Positions 1 through 9,670 of a stretch of 64,000 bases of DNA are shown piece by piece. The number at the start of each line of letters is the position of its first letter. Positions within the stretch are counted from its first letter, which is position 1. This DNA is from Thunnus maccoyii. Lineage: Eukaryota; Chordata; Actinopteri; Scombriformes; Scombridae. The notes beneath the pieces are model-generated. The model was given only the letters and a program-made list of their open reading frames with translations. It did not search any database and had not been told where the DNA came from. A program made the position numbers and the translations under genes. Location of the stretch: contig NC_056535.1 in NCBI RefSeq assembly GCF_910596095.1, positions 20,352,505 to 20,416,504 of the forward strand, given 5' to 3'.

Positions 1-152
1 ACAGATGATGATCAGTTCAGATTTATTCTCAACATCTCACACAAATGGCCTATTTGATTTGTTTTCTTTTACATAATCAGTTGAATATATAGTCATGTAT
101 TTGTATCATTTATAAATTGAAAATATATGAATGTATTAAGGATATTGATCAC

Positions 153-389
153 GGGTGCGCTGCCTCCGGGCCAAACTGTCTTCATCACTAATACCAGCCA
201 TGAGGTATTTCAGCCCAGTGATCCACGTGCGGGTCTCCTCTGCGTTGGTGGAGACCAGGTCGAGGGACTTCACACGCTCTCCGTAGTAAATGCTGAAGCA
301 GCAGTTTGGGTCGAAGCGGTTGTCTGCGTACCGCCTGAAGATCTCTGACTTTTTCCCTTCGCAGACTTCATGGATGGAATCAATAGTTA
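153..389 (-). CDS. plch2: plch2 coding exon 3 (rest of PH domain)
   Basis: Acceptor CTGTTTCAG precedes TAACTATTGATTCC, giving ITIDSIHEV. The exon runs to RRQRTR with the likely donor at ACCC/GTGATC (phase 1), 237 nt. It encodes the PH-domain C-terminal helix region and the conserved linker YLMAGISDEDSLARRQR that leads into the EF hands. The donor is weak by consensus but is the only GT that keeps the family's frame (next residues expected Asp-Gln). Confidence 0.9.
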
Positions 390-2872
390 CTGAAACAGAT
401 GATCAAGAACAGTTCTGATGGTCATTTAGAGCTTGCCTTCATTTTAAATTTAGTGTTTGTTTTCTATCACTGATTCATGAAGAAACTGTTTTTCCTGTGA
501 TTATGAGCAGGACTCACTGAAAATATGATTGATGATTATTTGTAATTCTATTAAGTAAATTTCCATCAGTGTTTGAGTTTAGCACAGTATAATCTTTTGA
601 GTAGATATCTACCAGGCTATAAATGGTGCACAATTAAATCTATTGAGTTAAGAAGTCAGTGGAATATAACTTTATTAAGCATCACTGAATCAGTAGAGAT
701 AAACATCATGACATGGACAAAAACTGATAAAATGCTACAACAAACATTTACTCAAAGTAACTTTTGCTCAACTTCTACCCAAGTCAAACCATGCTACTAA
801 GCTTTCCGATTTCATAGAGGTCAAAGGTCAACACCTACAATATCACTAGTGTACAAAAACATTATGAAAAATAGAAAAAACAGGCAACTATTTAGCGTTT
901 TAACTTTTTATAGCCTCTCTCTCCCATTAAGTCCTGTATAATGGAGTACAACCAAACTTGTATGTGCACATGTTGCTTTAATTGCCGTAACAACACACAA
1001 CAAGGGGTTACAACCAAAGGTGACGTTCAATCGATTTATCTATTCCTCTCTTAATTGTTCTTAATTGTTTTTTTAAAATCTAATTAGCATATTAGTGATG
1101 TTGATTGACTTTACAGTAGTTAGACTACTCTCTTGCCATGTGATCAGCGCACAGTGACTTCATCTTGAGGGCTGCATCAAACAAAAACCAACACATATTT
1201 AACAAGTGATAAACACATATTCATCAGATGTTTGGTTCTGAAAATTCAGAACATTGATGTCTTACTTTTGGCCTTGTCATGTTTCCTGGAGGGCTGCCAC
1301 CGGATGCAGGACTTGTGCTCGTCCAGGTAAAAGAATCGGACGAGTCCTTTCTTCTTTCCCTTCAGTTTGGTCATCTGAGTGCCGGTCTGCATTGTGCACA
1401 TGCACCTCTCCACTTCCAGAAAGCACAAGGAGACATATTAATCATCAAGTAGCAGGTACTGTCTTAGTCAAGCTAGTCAGAAATCCACCAGGTCACATTG
1501 TAATTTATTTATTGCTAACATCAAAGGGAGACTACACATCAAATATTCAGTGTATTGTACTGTATATACAACTGTAGTGAAGAATTTCTCATTTTTCGCC
1601 ATTCAACTATACTTAACATGGCATGTTTTTAAGTAAAATGTAGCATTTTTGTGGCTAAAATAGTCATTTTCCCTTCATTTTGTCAAAAGTGCTTTATTAT
1701 TATTGAAATTTCTGCTGAGAAAATTTGTACTATCTGCAATACTGCAGTGCATTTGTTGTGATTTTGTGTAGGGAAGTGATAACCCTAAAATGAATCCCTG
1801 AAGCAGTCAACACAAGGATAGATTTAAAGTTGTTTATGAGATTATAGGCTGCGTCACACAGGGATTTAAGTGGCTGTATACTGTAAGTGTTAATGATGAG
1901 AGGCACTCTTGAAGGAAAAGATACTAAAAACAAAAACACAAAAATAAATTAATTATTAGTTGCATAACAGTGATTTAAGCTTATTCTCTTCCTTTGCTGA
2001 CATTTCTTGTCACTTTTGAATGGTGTGTACTCAGTGTTTGTGCTGGAGTAAAATGTCAAATGCAACAATTTTCATGCAACATTCAGGTCTTTCTTGTTCA
2101 TGGTGAGGTGGTGGTGTGTGTGCTGAGAGCAGGTAACCTTTGTTTGTAATCTGAAGCTCAGATGCAAGTGACGCAACCTGGAACATCATTCAGGCTAATC
2201 CTAAAGGATTGTCTACTATCCATATGCCCATTATCTACTCACAGGCCTCTGTGCAACTCCTTTCTGTTACATGTGTTGTTCACACTTTTTGGGCGACTCT
2301 AGCAATAAAACAATATGGTTTAAGTTTCAAATTCATAGCTGCTGCTATTAAAATGTCAAATAAATGTATTTTTTGGGTCCAGTAAGGACAAATGATTAAA
2401 AAATTCCCTCTTCAGTTTGCAGCAGATTGTAGCTCCATCAGCTAAACAACCTGTTGACATTCTGCAGTAATTTGAGAGTTTGAAGGCAAAAATATTGAAT
2501 AAGTCATTAGTGAATCTTACCTATCTGACCCAGCCTCCATTTAGGCTGTGCGACCACACTGCCACCAATCCAGAAAAACTCCTCTGCAAGTCTGGAGATG
2601 GATGCTTTCTGCCAGAGTTTTGGGGAGCTCATAATGGACGGTGTGGGCGAATTTAAGGGATTTGAGGCATGCTTCGCTTCATGAGAGGAGCCCTTAGCCA
2701 GCGAGGGGGAGAACTTTCCTGATGACAGAGATCCTAATGACTGAAAGGTGGTCTTCTTAGGTGACAGAGAAGCCATTGGCGGGCTGCCGCTCAGCCCTGG
2801 AGACAAAGGTGCCATCGGTGGGGTGATGCTCATCCCTGAACTGTACATTTGAGTCCAACTCTCCTGTCCCAT
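153..2872 (-). CDS. plch2: plch2, 5' part: phospholipase C eta-2 (three coding exons; gene continues off the left edge)
   Basis: PLC-eta enzymes hydrolyse PIP2 to IP3 and diacylglycerol in a calcium-sensitive way, mainly at neuronal membranes. Three minus-strand exons (2521-2872, 1266-1412, 153-389) join in frame to 245 codons plus one base. They encode a Ser/Pro-rich tail (residues 1-95), a segment LAEEFFWIGGSVV (95-107) typical of PLCH2, then VERCM and a PH domain (from about 118). The PH part includes LVRFFYLDEHKSCIRW, FDPNCCFSIYYGER and YLMAGISDEDSLARRQR, all family signatures. The EF hands, X-Y catalytic barrel and C2 domain lie outside the window. I prefer PLCH2 to PLCH1 because of the IGGSVV segment, the FDPNCC wording and the neighbouring ski gene. 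The start ATG has a stop codon directly upstream in frame. The a/b paralogue is unresolved. Confidence 0.93.
390..1265 (-). other. plch2 intron between coding exons 2 and 3
   Basis: This AT-rich intron of 876 nt has GTAAGA at its 5' end and CTGTTTCAG at its 3' end in the minus orientation. I see no recognisable gene or transposon in it. Confidence 0.7.
1266..1412 (-). CDS. plch2: plch2 coding exon 2 (start of PH domain)
   Basis: Acceptor TTTCTGGAAG precedes TGGAGAGG, giving Val-Glu-Arg-Cys-Met after the split codon from exon 1. The exon ends GGCCAAAA before donor GTAAGA. Its length is 147 nt (phase 1 in, phase 1 out). It encodes the first strands of the PH domain, including KLKGKKKGLVRFFYLDEHKS and IRWQPSRKHDKAK, which is diagnostic of PLC-eta. 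Confidence 0.92.
1413..2520 (-). other. plch2 intron between coding exons 1 and 2
   Basis: This intron of 1,108 nt is bounded by GTAAGA and a CTGGAAG acceptor in the minus orientation. It is AT-rich, and I see nothing else in it. Confidence 0.65.
2521..2872 (-). CDS. plch2: plch2 coding exon 1 (N-terminal tail)
   Basis: This exon holds 117 codons plus one base. ATG is at 2872-2870 and is preceded in frame by TGA, so this is the first possible start on this transcript. It ends CAGATAG before donor GTAAGA (phase 1). Residues 1-90 are rich in Ser, Pro and Lys, with five Ser-Pro dipeptides. Residues 95-117 (LAEEFFWIGG... to RLGQI) match the segment before the PH domain in PLCH2. The first 90 residues are poorly conserved, so the real start could differ if an upstream exon exists. 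Confidence 0.85.
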
Positions 2873-3250
2873 TCACACCACATGAACCCACCTTCCCCTC
2901 ACTCTGCTGGACTCTTCAACAGAGTTTCTTTTTAGCACAGCCTCTCTCATGCAGTTTTCAAAGTGTCAGCATATCCTCCTGTCCCAGTTGAAGTCCTCCC
3001 ACGTGGGATCAGGGAACAGTCTTCCCATCCTGAGGGTTCATTCCTCCTCATCCTGTGTCCAGTGATCCAGTGTAACAGCCATATAGTTTCTTCTTTATTT
3101 ATTTATTTCTGCACCGAGAGAAGGCTTGAAGAAAGGAAGTGAGCAACTGGTGTCAATCACTAAATCTTCCTCAAGCTGTAATCCTGGAGTGAGGCTTCAG
3201 CCTTGCTTTCATGGAGGGATTTTCACGCAACCAGTAAGCCTATGAGGAAA
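2873..3250 (-). promoter_or_regulatory. plch2: plch2 5' UTR / promoter-proximal region (inferred)
   Basis: This is the sequence directly upstream of the plch2 start codon. It is more GC-balanced than the flanking intergenic DNA and ends near 3250, where AT-rich sequence resumes. I could not place a TATA box or transcription start, so the assignment rests on position only. Confidence 0.3.
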
Positions 3251-3849
3251 GAGAGTGGAAGAGGAGGGGTGCAAATATTCATTTAGCAACGCTTATGGCT
3301 CTCCTAATCATAATAGAGTACAGAAATTACAGTAGATTTAACAGACTGTCCTTATGATAGATAGTATAGTGATTTAATCACACTGGTGCATTTGGTAATT
3401 AACAAGCTTGAAGCCTCTACTCTTCAACTGTGTGTAATGATTTCCCCCTAGAGGCAACAGTGTGGCATACAGAGCATGTATACGTAATGTTACTATACAC
3501 AAGGAGATCCACTGATATTTGGAATATATGAGTAGAGTTACTCAAAAAAGACAGAAGTGTATTTTCTATTTTAAGCTTTAAGTTTTACTTCAAAGGCTCT
3601 ACACACTTGTAACAAACCCACACCCAAACATGTGTTTTCACTTATTTTTTCAAGATTTTGTGGGTATGTTTGATTGATATCTTCTTCACTCTTTTGGATG
3701 TTTTTGCAGCTGTTACAGCGGGACAACTTATAGTTATCAGTTTGCTGACTTCAAGTAATTCCCTTCATACTGCAGCTCTGTCTAATTTCAACCTAAGCAG
3801 CCATGCAAAGCGGAAAACACCTGTGTGAGTGTGCAGCGCCTTCAATGCC

Positions 3850-3942
3850 ATCATCAGGAGCAGATAGAGGTATCAGAAAACAACAGCCAATAAATACCAG
3901 GTGTGATCAGTTGCATCAGTTATGATGATGATGTGACAGACC
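3850..3942 (+). repeat. Left arm of an outer inverted repeat (pairs with 4836-4929)
   Basis: The segment with TCAGGAGCAGATAGAGG, CAATAAATACCAGGTGTG and CAGTTGCATCAGTTA matches the reverse complement of 4836-4929 at roughly 80% by eye. The arms are about 0.9 kb apart. They probably derive from two opposed copies, or the two ends, of one interspersed repeat. Confidence 0.7.
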
Positions 3943-4255
3943 TGCACTGCTTTAAGATTTAACATCGATAGGTAACTGTTACTTAACATCTTCACTGGCT
4001 TAATATCCTTTAAAACAGAAACAATATGTATGATAAGTCTCTCGGTAAGAAATGGCTGATGTGGGTCCTATAGTTAAAGAACTGATTTAAAAGTTTTAAA
4101 TGGAATTTGCCCTTTTAATGAGCTTCTGAAGAAAATGTTTAATATTGAACATAATTTACTTTCTGTAAAGACAATATCAAAACCACTGACAACATTTTCT
4201 TTCTTTCTTTCTCAAGTGCTTTTTGGAAAGATATGTTTGTTTACAGTCTCTGTTA

Positions 4256-4496
4256 CAATAGACCCTTTTCAAGGCAGACATTTTGACTTGTCAAAGCAGG
4301 AAAAGCACAGGTGTAAATAATATTAACAATGGGTCCATTCTATTAGTATCCCAGTAAGTCATGCCAATGAGCGAGCTTGCAAAACGCTTGAACTGGGTCA
4401 CCTAAGTGGAATGCAGCCATCATTAATGTTATTAATTCCACCTGTGCTTTTTCTGCTTTGACAAGTCAAAATGTCTGCAATGAATAGAGTCTATTG
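4256..4496. mobile_element. Short palindromic MITE-like element
   Basis: The left arm (4256-4330) and right arm (4421-4496) are near-perfect reverse complements. Both carry GCAGACATTTTGACTTGTCA and a CACAGGTG motif, and both start at CAATAGA at the outer edge, with a spacer of about 90 nt. The shape is that of a foldback non-autonomous DNA transposon. It lies inside the outer inverted repeat 3850/4929. I could not identify target-site duplications with certainty. Confidence 0.7.
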
Positions 4497-4569
4497 TCTT
4501 AATTTAAAAAAATTACTATTATTGTGGGAATTCTTCATTCATTCAGCCAAATTTATACAAGCAATATCT

Positions 4570-4655
4570 TTTATTCACAATCATTCACCATTTTTGGACA
4601 TTTTAGACCAAACGACTAATCGATTCATCAAGAAAATTAATCGATAATGCCCTAA
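4570..4655 (-). mobile_element. Fragment of a common teleost hAT-like MITE (GGGCTGCAACTAAC family)
   Basis: The reverse complement reads GGGCATTATCGATTAATTTT, then GATGAATCGATTAGTCGTTTGGT and a TGTCC-AAAAATGG tract. This is the start of a very abundant fish repeat also seen at 19.2, 46.1, 47.1, 48.6 and 49.8 kb in this window. Confidence 0.6.
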
Positions 4656-4835
4656 TTACACTTACTTTCACAAGTCAAAAGGTCTTCTCTAAAAGCATTT
4701 GCCTTTTTAGCAGATGAACTGTACTCTTAAAGCCTCTAAGGAACTATAGTTGTTTAGATGGCATTGAGTGCATTGGGCATTGATATCATAATACATCCAT
4801 GGTTGATATGTAATGATTCAATCTCACAAACAGTT

Positions 4836-4929
4836 GGCCGGTGACATCATCAGCCTAACTGATGCAACTGAGCACACCTGCTATTTATTGCCTGTTGTTC
4901 CCTGATAGCTCTGCCTGCTCCTGAGGACG
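4836..4929 (-). repeat. Right arm of the outer inverted repeat (pairs with 3850-3942)
   Basis: The reverse complement reads CCTCAGGAGCAGGCAGAGC, then CAATAAATAGCAGGTGTG and CAGTTGCATCAGTTA. It matches the left arm across about 93 nt. Confidence 0.7.
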
Positions 4930-5010
4930 GTTTTAAAGTAAAACCAACAGCTTGAAACACACTCTTACTATATCCCTTATGAAAAAAAGATAATTAAATG
5001 TGCTCTTCAC

Positions 5011-5016
5011 TTTATT
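5011..5016 (-). terminator. Candidate polyadenylation signal, distal, for ski
   Basis: This is AATAAA on the minus strand, downstream of the ski stop codon and just beyond the CA repeat. It is a consensus hexamer only. An alternative lies at 5152-5157. Confidence 0.25.
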
Positions 5017-5056
5017 CCAATAGCAGCCTCTTATATAAAGTGTACAAAAGTACATC

Positions 5057-5148
5057 CACACACCCCCACACACACACACACCCACCCACACACACACACA
5101 CACCCACCCACACACACACACCCACCCACACACACACACACACACACT
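5057..5148. repeat. CA/CCCA microsatellite
   Basis: About 92 nt of (CA)n are interrupted by CCCACCCA units. The repeat lies at the far end of the presumed ski 3' UTR, between two candidate polyadenylation hexamers. Apparent ORFs here (Cys-Val or Thr-His repeats) are artefacts of the repeat. Confidence 0.97.
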
Positions 5149-5151
5149 GTT

Positions 5152-5157
5152 TTTATT
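5152..5157 (-). terminator. Candidate polyadenylation signal for ski
   Basis: AATAAA on the minus strand lies 1.94 kb downstream of the ski stop codon, next to a CA microsatellite. It fits the end of a long AT-rich 3' UTR, but only transcript data could confirm its use. Confidence 0.35.
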
Positions 5158-7096
5158 GTATTGAAAACGTAAAAATCACTCCTCACAACACCATAGGATT
5201 GATTTAGATTTTAATGGGTATTATACAAGTTTTCTGAAGGAAAAAGAAAACATTGAAACAAGAGGCAAGTGAAACCCCACTTCCAAACCAAAACTACAAC
5301 AGCATCAGCTAACAAAATGGATATTGCTATAACACTGTACCCAACAAATACTGAGCGAGGGTATCATAATGATAAGACATAAAAGTGTTTCTTGTCTAAA
5401 ATATACGAGAGCACCTGGGTTTAAACCATTGAAGAAGAAGGTGTCGCTTCTACTCTATCTGACGAGGGAGGTGCAGAGATTTCAATTCCATTTTTCAGTT
5501 TTTGGTCTGTGGTGTAATATATACTCTATAATTCAGCAAATAAAGATCTTCTCAAATAAACAAAATCAAGGGGAAGATTATAATATTCTGTTGGTGTGTC
5601 GGACCTACAAAAACTACTGATAGGTCAAGTTCACGACCATTGATGGTTCCATCCTCCTTAAACCGACACGTCCATCCATTCTGGTAAATGCCCTGTGATT
5701 GCAATGATACTCAGGGATACAACAATGAAAATGCAGTTTAGCAAATCCAAATATAGACTCTTTTTGGTTTCAAGTAAGAGCAAAAAATAATATTCATAAT
5801 CAATTTTAAGTCTGGAGCAAGCAAACATACCAACAAATATCTTATTTACAATATCATTGTATTTACATCAGAGGATACGAAGGGGAAAGTGTGTTTAAAT
5901 TCAAAGCTCATGTTAACTTGTGATTTGAAAAATGTAACAGGGAGTACAATGCACAATGCAAGGTTCTTTTCTTTTAAAAAGTGCAATTCCTTTTCTTAAA
6001 GTAAAAAAATATATATCCATATTTTGTATATATGTAGAAATGTTGTTCATATAAACAGCATTTGTTGATTTACGAGCCCTAAAACCAGTGACTAAAAATG
6101 AATGCTTTCTGTCAATAGGCAGCAAATTATTATAGAATATAAATTATTTTACAATACTCAATAGAAAATCAGAAGTACCGCATTTCAACAAAAACAGACA
6201 GCTATTGGAGTTTTTTTTTTTCTTTTAGGAGGGCAATTGTAGACTTATCTGCACTAATGTGAGAGGAAAATTTGCAATTTATCACATGGTTTGGTTGCAA
6301 AAACATTACTGGAAAACAACAACAAATGAAGTCGTGTCATAATATTAAAAAGTAACACTTCCATAAAATATCTAAGCATAAAACAGTGGTGGACCTGAAG
6401 GCGGCCCACATAACCTCCAATACGTCAGGTTTATAAAATACAAAAGGTAGACAAGCTGGTATACATGCGTACATGTTTGTATATGGATGTTTTTTTCTTG
6501 CCTGTGGAATAACAGTGCTGCGCAAGCAAATATTTCTTAAAAAGTACATCCTCTACACAGTTATAAAAAGCAAGCTGATATTAAAAGTAAATAGTGGTAA
6601 ACTGGTGTCTCTTGTTTCCAGTGGTCTGCAACGACACCTTTGAGTGTACCAATATTTTGTGGCACCAAGAGTTTCATCATCTACTCATGTTTCACCAGGC
6701 GCAACATGTTTCTTCCCTTCATATTCAAGTAGTGTTATGTGGCTATATTTGCACATCTTAGAATAGCTTATACCAAAATAAAACCGTTGGACAGCGTCAG
6801 GTGTCTAACTGAGGGCTCTGACGTCACTGGAGAGATGTGTTCATCACTGAAGAAGTCTTTCTTAGTTTCACGCTCTACAACATGCTCAGACATCATGCTA
6901 CTTTCCAGTTCATTTCATAAAATTCATATATTGCCATAATAATATTGATTTATATCATATCATATTATATATGACAGATTTTTCCTCTACAAAACTGACT
7001 TTGCATTTTGCTGAGTTTCTTTTCCATAACAGGAGGTGCAACAAAGTCCTTAACCATGCTTCTTTTCATTGAGTCTTTTACTCCAGTTGTGCAACT
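5158..7096 (-). other. ski: ski 3' UTR (inferred)
   Basis: About 1.9 kb of AT-rich sequence follows the ski stop codon, with no recognisable transposon and no coding signal. SKI mRNAs in other vertebrates have 3' UTRs of several kilobases, so this span is plausibly transcribed. The exact end is not visible. Confidence 0.5.
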
Positions 7097-7306
7097 TTAG
7101 GATCCATTGATGTGTTGTGTGGTCTGTCTGTGTGCGTCTATGGAGTCTCCAGGAGGGCAGTTGTCAGCCTGCAGGGCCAGCTGGGTTTGCAGGTCTTTAA
7201 CGATACTCTCCAGACTCTGCCGAGCTTCTCTCTCCTGCTGCAGTTCCTGCCTCAGCTGCTCCCGGTCAGCTTCTGCTTGTTGTAGCTGCACGTGCAACTC
7301 TTCAAT
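7097..7306 (-). CDS. ski: ski coding exon 7 (end of coiled coil, stop)
   Basis: This exon is 210 nt including TAA (acceptor GTCGTGCAG). It encodes [20 protein letters not shown], which matches the leucine-zipper-like end of SKI. The last 25 residues (after DLQTQLALQ) are lineage-specific. Confidence 0.94.
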   Translation of the reverse strand: MEELHVQLQQAEADREQLRQELQQEREARQSLESIVKDLQTQLALQADNCPPGDSIDAHRQTTQHINGS

Positions 7307-9596
7307 CTGCACGACACAAGTGAACACAGGCAGCAGTCAGAATAACTGAAACACTAATTAAGGATCTGATCAACAATCTTTTAGTGATAATAGGCATCTT
7401 ACCTGAGTGGAATACTTGACCCGGAGACGCTCAGCCTCGCAGCCTTTGTCACAAACTCGCAACTGTCTCTCCCTCTCCAGCTCTCTCTTCAGCCGCCCAC
7501 AAGACTCCTCCGCGTCCCTCATCTTCCTCTCCCAATCCACACGAAGGCGTTCGATCTCTTTTCTCAGGTTTCTCTTGGCTTCTATGGCTTCACGAAGACG
7601 TCCTTTCTTAGCCACCCTCACAAACTCCAATTCCTGTAAAAACATCACAAATATCTCATGTTTAAAACACTCATATGTGAAAGTCTTGTGCTGTCATTTA
7701 AGTGTTTTTCATGCAGTATTTTAGATGAATGTGTTGTAATACCTGCTGAAGGCTGCGTTTCGCTTGCACAGCAGCTGCCAGCTTCTCCTCCTGCTTCACT
7801 CTCATCCTGACAATCTCCTGCAGGAGTTTTTCTCTGGCTTCCTTGGTGTCCAGGCCAGAGTAGAGCATCTGTCTTAGGGTGTCCAACTCTGGGCAAACGG
7901 TCGCTGACAGCCAGGCAGGTCCCTCCTGAGATCGAGCAACACTCTGAGGGGTCATAGTCTGGGACACACCGGTGCAGGCGGAGGGAGGTGAAGCCAGGGA
8001 GGAAGCTGGCACTGGATCTAAGAGAGAGAGAGAGTTTTAACATTATTAAGACAGTGATTAAAGTGCAAGAATACTGTTGTGTTTAATCTCAAAGATTTAG
8101 TATGTGAAGGTGGGCTTTTGTTGATATTCACCTCATTTTCTCAGGCTTTAAAATTAAGTTTTTCTATGCTCACAGAAAGTTTCATAGCTGCATGTATAAA
8201 GAAGAAAACCAAGCAGCAAACCACAACTAATGTTTCCTTCCTTCCTTCCTACTTTTGTGGCTACAAAGCAGCAAAGTCTGCAGACAGCAACTTGTCTCTC
8301 TTGTACTTCTTCCATTAAACACCAGGTGGCGCAGTTGCATAGTAATCACAGTGAACCAGCTCTGCTATGGCTCATTTCCAGTGAGACTTGTTTAATAAAA
8401 GTTGCAATAGTCAAATTGTTGTTTTATATAGATGGACTCTTATAATGTTCAACTTTTCAGTCTCTCTGATTATTCCAAACTCCAGATGATGGGTGGTACT
8501 TACAATCGTCACAGTCATCCACATCAATCTCTCCATCTGTGTCCATGTCGTCAGTTCCGTTGGCGATACTGGAAGGGGCAAGTTTTGCTGCAGGTTGTGC
8601 ATCACCATTATGCAGCTCCTGCGGTGGCCTGGAAATGGCTGCAGGTCCCCTGCCAGGAGCGTGGCTGTCCCTGGGATGGACCAGAGGGGTCAGGGGAGCT
8701 AGTGTCAGATTGGGAGCTGCCAAAGTCTCCTGACTTTTTGAGTAGGACCTGTGGAGGCGATACAGGTATATTTAAAGCATTTCATTGGTTTTAAGCTTGA
8801 TTTAACAGATATTCTATCTTTAAAACCAAAACTATCATGATGACTCACCTCTCAACCTCATTTTGAGTAGCTGGTTTCTCTTTTTCTGCTGCTTTAGGAG
8901 ACCATGGGCGGAAAGCAGAGGGCCTCTGTTTCAGCTGGACCTGTTTCAGATCCTGGAACAACAAACAAAACAACAAGCTTGGATAAACTCACAGTAAACT
9001 ACCACTAGAACATTTAATCAGCCATGACGAACACACTCAAAGGCCCCTCTTCATTTAACAAGTCGAATGACGAGAGGTCATACATAGATGATAATGTGAT
9101 GATTCAAAAGGACAACAGCTTTTACGTCACCCCTTTGACCTTTGAGCTTAACAGCAAATCCTGTTTCACACCAGCAACATGTACACAAAGCGTACAAACC
9201 TTGTGTGCAGACTTTGACAGCGATTGTAACCAGTCAGGTTTCCTGTCTTTTTCAGCTGATGGGGATTGTAGTTTGTCGAATTTGGACCTCTTGGCCGGGA
9301 TGGGGCTGGGAGACTGGGGAGAGAAGAGAGAGAGAATAGATGGTTAATCATCATGATCCTCCCAGTGATAAAGTGCAGATATTACATCATGGAGTACAGT
9401 GGATATTTCAAGAGCCCACAAATTCTAAAAATGTAACTGTATGACTGTAACTGGTGTTATTCATAAGCAACACACAGATTTGTCAGAACTAGACAACAAA
9501 ACTCAGTCTTACAGTAAAAAAACAGGTAGTCACAGAAAAGAAGAAAACTACATGTCGACCTGAGCTCACCATGTATGCATGTTTGTTTGTGTGTTT

Positions 9597-9670
<74 letters not shown>

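Larger units (their letters stand above)
7307..8848 (-). other. Short introns between ski exons 3 and 7
   Basis: The gaps 7307-7402, 7634-7742, 8018-8503 and 8749-8848 are ordinary introns with GT/AG ends. The largest (8018-8503) holds a CTCF-like motif at 8319-8334. Nothing else is recognisable. Confidence 0.8.

Noticed and set aside
4933-5207. ORFs of Cys-Val or Thr-His repeats
   Set aside because: They are translations of the CA microsatellite in both strands, with no start context or domain.
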